From positions 124,001-188,000 of the forward strand of contig CAXXEO010000014.1 in NCBI GenBank assembly GCA_963664585.2: a DNA stretch of 64,000 nt. The letters are read 5' to 3'. Position numbers and translations under genes: made by a program. This document shows, piece by piece, positions 42,995 to 51,905 of this stretch. Under the pieces are notes generated by a model that worked only from the letters and a program-made list of their open reading frames with translations, was not told where the DNA came from and ran no database searches. The stretch is from G963664585 sp963664585. Lineage in GTDB: Bacteria; Bacillota; Clostridia; Oscillospirales; Ruminococcaceae. The first letter of the stretch is position 1, and every line of letters starts with the position of its first letter.

Positions 42995-44253
42995 ATGAAT
43001 GAAAAAGAAATTGCAGAAATTCGCCGTCGTTTCCGTCCGGATAAGAGCAATATTGATCGAATCCGTGGCTGCTACGTTAACGATAAGAGAGAAATTGTTT
43101 CAGAGTTTAATCAGTCTCTCAGTCTAGTGTCACAAGAAGAATCCGAAGAGCTTTTGGCAATTCTAAAGAAGACACTTTCCGGAACGATTGGAAAGAATCT
43201 TATCAACATCGAATTTTCAACGCAGCAAGTCCTTGAAGGTGAGGAACATAAGTTACTCATGGCAGTCAGAAATTCTTCTCTGGATGATAATGCTGTACAG
43301 AAATTCTACGGACGCATTATTCAGACACTCAGCATGGAAGGCAATTATCTTATTCTTTTGGCTTATGACAAATATGATGTCCCGTGCTATGCAAAAGACG
43401 GAGAAAAGCAGGATGATTCATCAGAAGTGTTTTCGTACTTTCTGTGCAGTATCTGCCCCGTAAAGTTGACAAAGCCGGCACTGAGTTACTATACTTACGA
43501 AAACAGATTCCGTAATATTGCAGCAGACTGGGTTGTGTCGGCACCTGAACTTGGATTTATGTTTCCGGCTTTTGATGACCGCAATGTCAACATTTATAAC
43601 GCTGTATACTACTCTCGCAATATTGCGGAGAACCACAAGGAATTCGTGGATACTGTGTTCAACAGCGAAATTCCTATGCCTGCTGCTATACAGAAAGAAA
43701 CATTCCAATCTATTTTGGGCGATACCATTGCCGATGATTGCAATTTTGAAGTTGTGCAGGCGGTTCATGAGAAATTATCTGAAATGATTGAAGAACACAA
43801 AACAAATAAAGAGGAGAGATCAACTGGGTAATTTCTAAGAAAACTGTCAAAAGTGTTCTGGAATCCTGTGGCGTTTCCCAGTCGCCGGTATGACTGCATT
43901 TGAAGAAAAATATGAAACCGAGTTTTGGTGCCAATGCAGAGATTAATCCTCGGAATATTATTGATACAAAACAATTTGAAGTTCGTACCCCCGATGTGAC
44001 AATCCGTGTGAATCCGGAGCGCAGAGACTTGGTTGAAACACGAATCATCGATGGCGCTAAGTATATTTTAATCCGTGCAGACGAAGGCGTTGAAGTAAAC
44101 GGTTGTGAACATTCATATTTCGAAGTAACAGTTTACAGCATTCCCGGTGATGATGGAGAATTAGTTTGTCTGTCTTCCCCCGCCGAAGGCGGGGGAAGAC
44201 AGACGGTCTCATTCGCAATTTTACATGGAATTGCTGTAGTATTATATACATAA
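42995..44253 (+). pseudogene. DUF4317 protein, several frameshifts, 3' end replaced by a repeat
   Basis: The first 278 residues (KEIAEIRRRFRPDKSNIDRI, LSMEGNYLILLAYDKYDVP, ICPVKLTKPALSYYTYENRF) are a clean DUF4317 N-terminal part. The frame shifts near 43822 (continuing as INWVISKKTVKSVLESCGVS), again near 43890 (AFEEKYETEF) and at a T-run near 43925. It then continues as NPRNIIDTKQFEVRTPDVTI up to about 44160. There a family C repeat enters and supplies the last 25 or so codons. DUF4317 is a clostridial family of unknown function. Three indels plus an insertion argue for real decay. Confidence 0.85.
44168..44204 (+). repeat. Hairpin repeat C
   Basis: 17-bp perfect stem GTCTGTCTTCCCCCGCC around GAA. 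The right flank CTCATTCGCAATTTTACATG to about 44252 matches that of the copy at 60590-60624. It forms the 3' end of the DUF4317 frame. Confidence 0.85.
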
Positions 44254-44453
44254 TGGAAGCCCACAGATATTATAGACCGGGTAAGTTCAACCTCTCTTTT
44301 TGTCTCTGCTTTAGCAGGTTTACGGGCGGTATGCCGCATGTAAAACAAATAGCCGCCCGCCATAAACCCGTAGTTTTTCATTACACATAAAGATAGCCAC
44401 ACTCGGCCTGAGTATGGCTACTTATTATGTTTTGCATAATATTAATGGAAAAA
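44254..44453. other. Short intergenic stretch
   Basis: No gene recognised; contains the hairpin at 44394-44420. Confidence 0.4.
44394..44420 (+). terminator. Terminator-like hairpin
   Basis: TAGCCA-C-ACTC / GAGT-A-TGGCTA with loop GGCCT, followed by CTTATTATGTTTT. Confidence 0.5.
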
Positions 44454-44562
44454 TATAGCACAAATAACTTAAAAACTGGCTATATTATAAAACGTCATTT
44501 TCTTCCCCCGCCTTCGGCGAGGGGAAGAAATCACAAGCTTGTTTTCAAATTAATCAACTATA
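44454..44562 (+). repeat. Hairpin repeat A
   Basis: Forward, TTC loop; the left end is slightly worn (TATAGCACAAATAACTT) and one base differs in the core (GGCGAGGGG). Confidence 0.9.
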
Positions 44563-44566
44563 GTGA

Positions 44567-45060
44567 TTATCTTTTAGCTTTGACGTATTCAATGGCTTCC
44601 TTGCCGGTTATGAGCTCGATGTCAATTGCAATAATATAAGTTTGCGTACATCCGATTATTTTCCTTATGTTTGACTTCTTGAGGTTGATCTCCTGAATAC
44701 TTTTCAACTAAAGCCTCAAAAGCCTCCAGCCATTCAGATCACCTTCTACAAGTGTCTTGGCTTTGACCAAAAGGCAATAACGCTACGGAAATAAGTAGTA
44801 TATTTTTCACTTGCTATCGTATCTTCATCTATGACTGAAAAAGATACCTTTGGGTTCTTTGTAATAGCATCAATTTTATGCCCAACTTTTGCTGAATGAA
44901 AATAGATTTTATCCTTGAAATAGACATAGCTAAGTGGAACTGCATAAGGATAATCTTCATCACCTAAGCATGCCAGAATACCATTTGTGCATCTGCCCAT
45001 TACAGCTACAGTGTCTTCCATTGATAATAATTGCTTACCCCTTCTCATCTCTCTAAACAT
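44567..45060 (-). pseudogene. Pyridoxamine 5'-phosphate oxidase-family protein, frameshifted
   Basis: From ATG 45060 (GAGGAAAC upstream): MFREMRRGKQLLSMEDTVAV, GILACLGDEDYPYAVPLSYV, then KVSFSVIDED, the flavin-binding split barrel. After SVIAF (about 44760) the frame shifts more than once; the C-terminal tail IDIELITGKEAIEYVKAKR is readable in another frame to a stop at 44567-44569. It would be a nitroimidazole-resistance-type flavin protein of about 160 residues if intact. Confidence 0.75.
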
Positions 45061-45351
45061 GAGTTGTTTCCTCGCTTTCATCACATCATTATTCAATATT
45101 GGTGCTATACATACAACACAAATAGACATTGTCTGCATAATCATCTTTTTCAAGCATCATGGCACATTTCTATTTTCATCAACTGCCTTTATTATACAAT
45201 AATTTGAGCTCACTAAGAAGTATTAACGATGGTTAAAACTGCGGTGATTATTCCACCTTGCCTACAAATTTGCTTTGATAGTGATTATCTGTTATTGTAT
45301 ATTGTTCATCATCTTCTTTCTCTTCAATGATGCTCCTATTAACCCAAACGT

Positions 45352-45600
45352 CAATCTGAACGGGGACATTGACCCGGTGGCGGTATATGGATATAATGGT
45401 TTTAACCAGATGATATCGGCCTATGATAACGGTCATACAATGAGTTGCAGCGATAGGCCGGACGACTTGGCCGTAATAAAACTGTGGATAATGTCACCGA
45501 GCACATCCGGAATGGGCAGAATATCGCGGCTGAATATGGCGCAGATGGAACGATCACCACCAATTATATCCGTGGATATTCCTGTAACAGGTGAGACTGC
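45352..45600 (+). pseudogene. RHS/YD-repeat protein remnant
   Basis: VYGYNGFNQMISAYDNGHT, then RPDDLAV and, one frame off, KTVDNVTEHIRNGQNIAAEY and DGTITTNYIRGYS are consecutive RHS repeat signatures (YxYNGxNQ, YRPDGLR, WDGQNI, YIRG). The frames shift and no start or end is visible. RHS proteins are large surface or toxin-delivery proteins; only about 80 codons are left. Confidence 0.7.
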
Positions 45601-45696
45601 AAAAATGACAGCTCAAATATATGAAAATAGATATGAAGGAGATAATTTAAGCGGAGGATGGGAGCATAAATGATTCGATATTAGCCTGTGATATAG

Positions 45697-45730
45697 AACG
45701 TCATAGGTTCAAATTTTGCCTCCAAAACCA
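45697..45730 (+). pseudogene. tRNA 3' end fragment (T arm and CCA)
   Basis: AACGTCATAGGTTCAAATTT then TGCCTCCAAAACCA resembles a worn T arm, acceptor strand and CCA. It may be an attachment-site scar; no 5' part is present. Confidence 0.4.
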
Positions 45731-45780
45731 ACAAAAAAATCAAAAACCTACACAATAATGTCCGCTTGATTTATCAGCAT

Positions 45781-45879
45781 TATAGCCAATTAACTTAAAA
45801 ACTGGCTATATATAAAACGTCATTTTCTTCCCCCGCCGAAGGCGGGGGAAGAAATCACAAGCTTGTTTTCAAGTTAATC
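45781..45879 (+). repeat. Hairpin repeat A (flipped loop, right end cut by IS)
   Basis: Forward arms but a GAA loop. The last 7 bases (AACTATA) are missing where the IS30-family element begins. Confidence 0.92.
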
Positions 45880-46932
45880 GCTACATTGTCAAGCCAAATG
45901 CGACAGTTCGAGTAGAAAGAGCTGGGAAGGTGTATTCCAATTAAGACATTTTCGGGGTCTATTGTTTATAAGCAGAAGAGAAGAAGACAGGTTTTGATGA
46001 GAAACAGTTGACAGAACAGTACCTTTCGGAAAGAACTCTCTGAGTAAACTGTTACCGTACTCATTGCTTCCTCTCTGATGCGGACAATATGGATCAGCGA
46101 AATAAAGAGTTAAGCATAGATCTTTCTGGATTACATCATAACAGGCAAATTCACCGCCACGATCTGTTGTTGCTGTTTTGAATGTGCCTTGTGGCAATAA
46201 AGTGTGCAGGTGCTTGATTGCAGCTTCCATGGAAGCTGCCGTTCGATCAGGAATGGGAACGGCTGTATAGAACCTTGTTTTTCGTTCCACAAAGGTGGCC
46301 AAGCAACCGCTGGAACCCCTAGAGAAAACCACCGTATCAAGTTCCCAATGCCCAAATGTTTCTCTGGTATATACCTCTTTGGATCTCTTGTGGATAGAAG
46401 TACCACGAGCATAATGCGCAAGATTTTTACAGCTTCTCTTTTTTCCATTACGGCGCAGCACATCTGCGGTAAGTCCGTTCAGTCGTCCGGCATAAAGCCA
46501 GTTGTATATGGTTTTAAAGCTCAGTTGGCTTGAAGTAACGGTATGTGATATTTGTTCTGGCGACCAGGTCTCTTTCAGCTTTTCTGCCACAACTGCGCAC
46601 AACTCCTCGTTCCATTTCCCTTGAGGTTTGCTGTTGTGCCGTTTCTTCTGGTAATCCAGTTGTGCTTCTTCTGCGTTATACGCTCGGGCACCGTAAAAAC
46701 GTTTCAATTCTCTAGCGATACTGCTGTGGTGACATCCCAGACGTGATGCGATTTTCCGGGTCGTATATCCGATTTGACGGAGTTCCTCTATCTTTCCTCG
46801 TTCGAATGTTGTAAAATGGTGGTGGCTCATGGCTGCCTCCTTGTGTGAATGTTGTTGTTGCAAACTCTATTCTACACGTTTTGGCTGCCTTGGGCTATCT
46901 TTTTTCTGTCGCATTTCATTTTACAATGTAGC
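45880..46932 (-). mobile_element. IS30-family insertion sequence, copy 1 (1053 bp)
   Basis: The 27-bp imperfect inverted ends are GCTACATTGT...ATGCGACAG and its complement at 46906-46932. One transposase gene fills the element. Copy 2 follows after only two bases (AA). Confidence 0.93.
45889..46830 (-). CDS. IS30-family transposase
   Basis: About 313 residues from ATG 46830 (AAGGAGG 5 nt upstream). N-terminal helix-turn-helix (TTFERGKIEELRQIGYTTRK, GCHHSSIARELKR); DDE core with Asp in HWELDTVV, Asp in TTDRGGEFACYD and Glu in RGSNEYGNSLLREFFPKG. It differs from copy 2 at about six residues. The catalytic residues are kept, so it is probably functional. Confidence 0.93.
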   Translation of the reverse strand: MSHHHFTTFERGKIEELRQIGYTTRKIASRLGCHHSSIARELKRFYGARAYNAEEAQLDYQKKRHNSKPQGKWNEELCAVVAEKLKETWSPEQISHTVTSSQLSFKTIYNWLYAGRLNGLTADVLRRNGKKRSCKNLAHYARGTSIHKRSKEVYTRETFGHWELDTVVFSRGSSGCLATFVERKTRFYTAVPIPDRTAASMEAAIKHLHTLLPQGTFKTATTDRGGEFACYDVIQKDLCLTLYFADPYCPHQRGSNEYGNSLLREFFPKGTVLSTVSHQNLSSSLLLINNRPRKCLNWNTPSQLFLLELSHLA

Positions 46933-46934
46933 AA

Positions 46935-47987
46935 GCTACATTGTCAAGCCAAATGCGACAGTTCGAGTAGAAAGAGCTGGGAAGGTGTATTCCAATTAAG
47001 ACATTTTCGGGGTCTGTTGTTTATAAGCAGAAGAGAAGAAGATAGGTTTTGATGAGAAACAGTGGACAGAACAGTACCTTTCGGAAAGAACTCTCTGAGC
47101 AAACCGTTACCGTACTCATTGCTTCCTCTCTGATGCGGACAATATGGATCAGCGAAATAAAGAGTTAAGCCTAGATCTTTCTGGATTACATCATAACAGG
47201 CAAATTCACCGCCACGATCTGTTGTTGCTGTTTTGAATGTGCCTTGTGGCAATAAAGTGTGCAGGTGCTTGATTGCAGCTTCCATGGAAGCTGCCGTTCG
47301 ATCAGGAATGGGAACGGCTGTATAGAACCTTGTTTTTCGTTCCACAAAGGTGGCCAAGCAACCACCGGAACCCCTAGAGGAAACCACCGTATCAAGTTCC
47401 CAATGCCCAAATGTTTCTCTGGTATATACCTCTTTGGGTCTCTTGTGGATAGAAGTACCACGAGCATAATGCGCAAGATTTTTACAGCTTCTCTTTTTTC
47501 CATTACGGCGCAGCACATCTGCGGTGAGTCCGTTCAGTCGTCCGGCATAAAGCCAGTTGTATATTGTTTTAAAGCTCAGTTGGCTTGAAGTAACGGTATG
47601 TGATATTTGTTCTGGCGACCAGGTCTCTTTCAGCTTTTCTGCCACAGCTGCGCACAACTCCTCGTTCCATTTCCCTTGAGGTTTGCTGTTGTGCCGTTTC
47701 TTCTGGTAATCCAGTTGTGCTTCTTCTGCGTTATACGCTCGGGCACCGTAAAAACGTTTCAATTCTCTAGCGATACTGCTGTGGTGACATCCCAGACGTG
47801 ATGCGATTTTCCGGGTCGTATATCCGATTTGACGGAGTTCCTCTATCTTTCCTCGTTCGAATGTTGTAAAATGGTGGTGGCTCATGGCTGCCTCCTTGTG
47901 TGAATGTTGTTGTTGCAAACTCTATTCTACACGTTTTGGCCGCCTTGGGCTATCTTTTTTCTGTCGCATTTCATTTTACAATGTAGC
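46935..47987 (-). mobile_element. IS30-family insertion sequence, copy 2 (1053 bp)
   Basis: Same length and ends as copy 1 and same orientation. It is flanked by AA on both sides (46933-46934 and 47988-47989), fitting the 2-bp target duplication of the family. The right flank is the interior of a form-A repeat end. Confidence 0.93.
46944..47885 (-). CDS. IS30-family transposase
   Basis: About 313 residues from ATG 47885 with the same ribosome-binding site as copy 1. DDE residues intact (HWELDTVV, TTDRGGEFA, NEYGNGLLREFF). Near-identical to the product of 45889-46830. Confidence 0.93.
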   Translation of the reverse strand: MSHHHFTTFERGKIEELRQIGYTTRKIASRLGCHHSSIARELKRFYGARAYNAEEAQLDYQKKRHNSKPQGKWNEELCAAVAEKLKETWSPEQISHTVTSSQLSFKTIYNWLYAGRLNGLTADVLRRNGKKRSCKNLAHYARGTSIHKRPKEVYTRETFGHWELDTVVSSRGSGGCLATFVERKTRFYTAVPIPDRTAASMEAAIKHLHTLLPQGTFKTATTDRGGEFACYDVIQKDLGLTLYFADPYCPHQRGSNEYGNGLLREFFPKGTVLSTVSHQNLSSSLLLINNRPRKCLNWNTPSQLFLLELSHLA

Positions 47988-48086
47988 AATTAACTTAAAA
48001 ACTGGCTATATATAAAACGTCATTTTCTTCCCCCGCCGAAGGCGGGGGAAGAAAATACAAGCTTGTTTTTAAGTGAATCAACTATA
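47988..48086 (+). repeat. Hairpin repeat A (flipped loop, left end cut by IS)
   Basis: Forward arms with GAA loop; the first 7 bases (TATAGCC) are missing at the IS junction. It ends one base before the stop codon of the permease at 48088. Confidence 0.92.
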
Positions 48087-48087
48087 A

Positions 48088-49758
48088 TTACTCATGATCA
48101 ATTCGTTCAAAAGCCTTTTTCGCCTTCATGTTCATTATCCGCTCAAACAGTATTGCTAAACACAGTGCTACCGCTATTAAAATACCCCAGATTAGCACCG
48201 CAGACATACCAGACGTTACTAGCCTGAATCCGAAATACCCAAATGAAAGGATCACCAAAAAACCCAACATCGTTGCAAAAAAGGCATTCATGTTCTGCTT
48301 AATCGCCTGTTGCTCTGACTCCCATAGAAGCTTGGGTTTGGCCATATCCAGAAGTACGCTGATGGCTGATACTGCTGTTCCCAGAAGAATTGCCACAATT
48401 GCACCTGCCATCACCGATAGTATGGGGAGTTTCAGGATTATGCCCCCCAGTACCGCAGTCGCAAGTACACCCAGCAAAGCGATGCTGCATCCAAAATAGA
48501 ACTTGCCTTTAATCTGTTGTTTTGCACTTACAGGTACCATTTTAGCAATCCAAAAGGCCTTACCCTCGCGGGAAATCACAGTCGCGGCTGCTGGGTTCAT
48601 GGCTCCCACAAAGATCATAAGACCGCACAAAGCCAGTGAGGCGATAAGGCTTTGCCCGCTGAGAAGACGGCCTAATTGTTCCATACCCTGCTTGTTCCTG
48701 CCGCTGCCAATCGTGAGGAAAAAAAGCATCATCGGTCCAATAATGATCCCAAACAGCGAGTTCAGCGCATAAATTGGGGAACGAAGAATCACTTTCCATT
48801 CCTTAATGAAAATCGCATTCACCGGGCTGCTCACCTTGCCATAGGACCGGCTTACATCTTTGGGTTTGCTTCGTGCTGATTCCAGCTGCGCCAAAGCACC
48901 ACTGAAATACATACGGCCTGCAATGAACGCCGCCACCCCTGTGCCAGCCAGTGAAACCAGTGCAAAAAGCCCAAGACTGCCCAGCCCGGCCAGGCCCGGC
49001 TCAATCAATGCGCGTGCTGCCCACGCAGAGGGTGGGAAGCCAGTGGCGATCGCGTTAATCAGCGCGCGCTGTTCCTGTTGGAGGTTGGCGACCCCTCCAT
49101 TCATCAACAAGCCCTGAAGGTTGGTAGAGATAAGCATGTTCATGGCAAAAATCGCCGTGAAAAAGATAAATCCCCCGATGATGGCGATCAAATCTTTCTT
49201 TCGTGTGAAAACTGAAGTACGAACCAGCAATGCGGCGAGAAGACTGGATACGGCCATGGGTATAAAAGCGCCGAGCAGAACCACTACGAGGGCTTTGAGG
49301 TAAAAGTCATAGCTTGCACCCATCTGCAAGCCATATATGATGATGATGGGTACTAAGAAAAGAACAAAAGTACCAATCTCGCTGATCAGGACCATGATGA
49401 ATTTTACAGCAAAAACCTTTCCCTGCGTGATGGGCAGAGAGGCAAGCAATTGCATGTCCTTCATATGGTACAGTCCCATCATGTAAAAGATGCCAAAAAT
49501 AAGGATGACGATCTGCGTCGACATGATTCCTATGGCGAGGAAGACTCCAGCCATGTTTACAGACGCTGCAGCTTTAATGATGTAGTACGCTATAAAACTA
49601 TAAAAAGCTAAAACATAACAGATGACAAAGGTGATCAATAAGCCCAAGCCGATTGCCCGCCACGCCTTTTTAGGGTTTGCGCGCAGATCGTACCGCAGCT
49701 CGGGAAAGGTGTACTTAAGTTTTAAGTGCAGCTTAAGCAGGGAAGTAAATTGCTTCAT
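48088..49758 (-). CDS. ABC-2-type exporter permease
   Basis: 556 residues, with about 12 hydrophobic helices spread along the chain (first helix after LRANPKKAWRAIG; repeated Ala/Gly-rich helices to the C-terminus RIMNMKAKKAFERI). This matches the family of clostridial ABC exporter permeases partnered with a separate ATPase. The ATPase gene lies 2 nt upstream. The substrate is unknown. Confidence 0.87.
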   Translation of the reverse strand: MKQFTSLLKLHLKLKYTFPELRYDLRANPKKAWRAIGLGLLITFVICYVLAFYSFIAYYIIKAAASVNMAGVFLAIGIMSTQIVILIFGIFYMMGLYHMKDMQLLASLPITQGKVFAVKFIMVLISEIGTFVLFLVPIIIIYGLQMGASYDFYLKALVVVLLGAFIPMAVSSLLAALLVRTSVFTRKKDLIAIIGGFIFFTAIFAMNMLISTNLQGLLMNGGVANLQQEQRALINAIATGFPPSAWAARALIEPGLAGLGSLGLFALVSLAGTGVAAFIAGRMYFSGALAQLESARSKPKDVSRSYGKVSSPVNAIFIKEWKVILRSPIYALNSLFGIIIGPMMLFFLTIGSGRNKQGMEQLGRLLSGQSLIASLALCGLMIFVGAMNPAAATVISREGKAFWIAKMVPVSAKQQIKGKFYFGCSIALLGVLATAVLGGIILKLPILSVMAGAIVAILLGTAVSAISVLLDMAKPKLLWESEQQAIKQNMNAFFATMLGFLVILSFGYFGFRLVTSGMSAVLIWGILIAVALCLAILFERIMNMKAKKAFERIDHE

Positions 49759-49760
49759 GC

Positions 49761-50489
49761 TTATTCCACCCCATCCGTCATTTTGAGGAACGCCTTTTCC
49801 AGCGAATCACTCTTTTCCCCGCTCATCAGTTCTTTGATGCTGCCAACTGCAATCAGTTTGCCTTTGTCGATGATGCCCACCCGGTCACACAGTTTCTCTG
49901 CCACTTCGAGAACATGCGTAGAGAAAAATACGGTATTACCTGCCTGTGTATGAGCCCGCATTTCTTCTTTGAGCAGATGTGCACTTTTGGGATCCAATCC
50001 GGTCAAAGGCTCGTCCAAAATCCACAGTGTGGGATTGTGCATGAGAGCCGCGGTTAAGATGAGTTTTTGCTTCATTCCGTGAGAATAGCTTTTGATGGCG
50101 TCTCCCGCAACATTTTCGAGTTCAAAAAGGGAAAGATATTTTTCTGTCCGCTCTTTGCGTTCGCGTTCTACGGTACCGAACATGTCTCCAATGAAGTTGA
50201 GGTATTCAATTCCCGTTAGCCGGTCATAGATTTCCTGCGAATCGGGGACAAACCCGATGGATCGTTTTACTTCCAGTGGATTTTCTTGCATGTTAAAACC
50301 ATTAACGATTACACTTCCTGTATCGCTTTTGAGAAGTCCCGTTATCATTTTGATTGTTGTGGTCTTGCCTGCGCCGTTAGGTCCAATGAAACCAAAGATC
50401 TCACCCGGTTTCACGTGCATGCTAAGGCCATCCACCGCCTTGACTTTACCCTTGCCATAAGCTTTGGATACGTTGTCGAGCCTAATCAT
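49761..50489 (-). CDS. ABC transporter ATP-binding protein
   Basis: 242 residues from ATG 50489 (GAGGTG 5 nt upstream); the open frame continues 20 codons further 5' without a ribosome-binding site. Walker A GPNGAGKTTT, signature YSHGMKQKL, Walker B LWILDEPLTGLD, as in drug or gliding-type exporters (CcmA-like). Operon with the permease at 48088. Confidence 0.93.
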   Translation of the reverse strand: MIRLDNVSKAYGKGKVKAVDGLSMHVKPGEIFGFIGPNGAGKTTTIKMITGLLKSDTGSVIVNGFNMQENPLEVKRSIGFVPDSQEIYDRLTGIEYLNFIGDMFGTVERERKERTEKYLSLFELENVAGDAIKSYSHGMKQKLILTAALMHNPTLWILDEPLTGLDPKSAHLLKEEMRAHTQAGNTVFFSTHVLEVAEKLCDRVGIIDKGKLIAVGSIKELMSGEKSDSLEKAFLKMTDGVE

Positions 50490-50584
50490 TTTACACCTCA
50501 TTTTAGATTGAATATTTAATCTCCATATATAGTTTAATTCTTTTGGCAAATATGGGCAAATAAATATGCACAGAATATCAGCAG

Positions 50585-50690
50585 TATAGCCAATTAACTT
50601 AAAAACTAGCTATATATAAAACGTCATTTTCTTCCCCCGCCGAAGGCGGAGGAAGAAAACACAAGCTTGTTTTCAAGTGAATCAACTATA
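50585..50690 (+). repeat. Hairpin repeat A (flipped loop)
   Basis: Forward arms, GAA loop, one core mismatch (GGCGGAGG). Confidence 0.93.
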
Positions 50691-50770
50691 TCTGTCCATA
50701 AAGCCATATACTATTTTTTGAACATTTTGTGAGATTATGTTTGCTTGTTGAAATACTTCTGATATAGAGA

Positions 50771-50810
50771 ATTCCCCCGATCGCAGGACAATACCTGTAG
50801 TCGGGGGAAT
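50771..50810 (-). terminator. Rho-independent terminator of the catabolic cluster
   Basis: ATTCCCCCGA/TCGGGGGAAT with an inner GCAGG/CCTGT stem, 86 bp beyond the RpiR gene stop. Not part of the repeat families (different core). Confidence 0.6.
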
Positions 50811-50895
50811 CTTTGCAAATATTCAATTTTTTCTGCCAGTTCATTTGTGAGCGTATAAACTATCCTGAAGTGGCAATTTTTGCTGTGCTGTCACG

Positions 50896-51771
50896 TCAGC
50901 ACAACTGGGTTCTGTTAATGTAGGGTTCAAGTGCGTTGAGTCGTTCCCGTGCACTGTCGCCAATGCGGAGCGCAAGTTTGGTGCAGATCAATTCGAGCAA
51001 AAACAGCGTGGAAACGTTGGAATTGAAATAGCTGAGGCTGGTGACATCGACGGTCAGCAACTCATCGGCATACTGAGCACAAGGCGCTGTTGCCCGGTCG
51101 GTGATAAGGATTACCTTTGCATTCTTTTTCTTGCAGGCATCAATCACATAAAGTGTATTTTTATTGTAGCGGTTGAAGCTAAATACAACAATGCAATCCT
51201 CTGGACCGATGTCCATGACTGTTTCCATGGCGACGACGTCATCCTGGGTTGTGACAATTACGTTGCCGACGATGAGACGCAGTAAAAACGCCAACTTGTT
51301 AGCCATATCGGCCGTTCCGCGGTTTCCGTTTATGTATCGGAACTTGCATTCCGCCAGGAGTTTTACCACGCTGTCTATCTTTTCGGTTGAGTTTTTGGAT
51401 AGTACGCTCATCAGGTTGCTGGACACCAGCTCATACTGCCTTTTGATCAGGTCTTCCTCATCTGAGTTCCCACTGGCTGCATTTTCAATTCTTTGTTTGG
51501 GTGGCAGCATATACTTATCCGATTGATCCGCCTGATAGGAAATATACTGCTGAAGCTCTTGCTGAAGATCGCCGAACACATTGTAACCAAGCGCCTTCGC
51601 GGCCCTGTTGACAGATGTGTTGCTGGTATCCAGTTCTTTTGCAAGATCGCTGGCCGACATAAAGCAAGCCTTGCTGACGTTATTCAGAATGTATTCAGCA
51701 ATTTCACTTTCTTTTCTTGTCAGCTTGGCCTTGATGATCTTTTCCTTCAGATCTCCTAAAACTGCCATCAT
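50896..51771 (-). CDS. MurR/RpiR-family transcriptional regulator
   Basis: 291 residues: N-terminal RpiR helix-turn-helix (KESEIAEYILNNVSKACFMS, ASDLAKELDTSNTSVNRAAK) and C-terminal SIS sugar-phosphate/ligand-binding domain (about 120-270, INGNRGTADMANKLAFLLR, ILITDRATAPCAQYADELL). GGAGGAAA precedes ATG 51771. It lies last in the minus-strand cluster after a 134-bp gap, so it may have its own promoter. It is the likely regulator of the uptake and catabolism genes upstream. Confidence 0.92.
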   Translation of the reverse strand: MMAVLGDLKEKIIKAKLTRKESEIAEYILNNVSKACFMSASDLAKELDTSNTSVNRAAKALGYNVFGDLQQELQQYISYQADQSDKYMLPPKQRIENAASGNSDEEDLIKRQYELVSSNLMSVLSKNSTEKIDSVVKLLAECKFRYINGNRGTADMANKLAFLLRLIVGNVIVTTQDDVVAMETVMDIGPEDCIVVFSFNRYNKNTLYVIDACKKKNAKVILITDRATAPCAQYADELLTVDVTSLSYFNSNVSTLFLLELICTKLALRIGDSARERLNALEPYINRTQLC

Positions 51772-51905
51772 TTTCCTCCGAATTGCATTTAGCGGGAATC
51801 CGCTTATTCATCTTGCTGTATTTTAAACCCTGGACCACAGCATTGTCAAGGATGGCAGCAAATCAGGACCGTTTCTATGATAGCCATTTTTTGTTCCGCA
51901 AGTCC

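Noticed and set aside
44427..44639. 70-codon open frame across the repeat at 44454-44562
   Set aside because: Most of the frame is translated repeat sequence, with the same Lys-Leu-Val-Phe-Lys-Leu run seen at 851; not a gene.
50771..50810. Possible further copy of the GC-hairpin family
   Set aside because: It has CCCCC/GGGGG arms but not the CCGCC-GAA-GGCGG centre, and ordinary terminator flanks.
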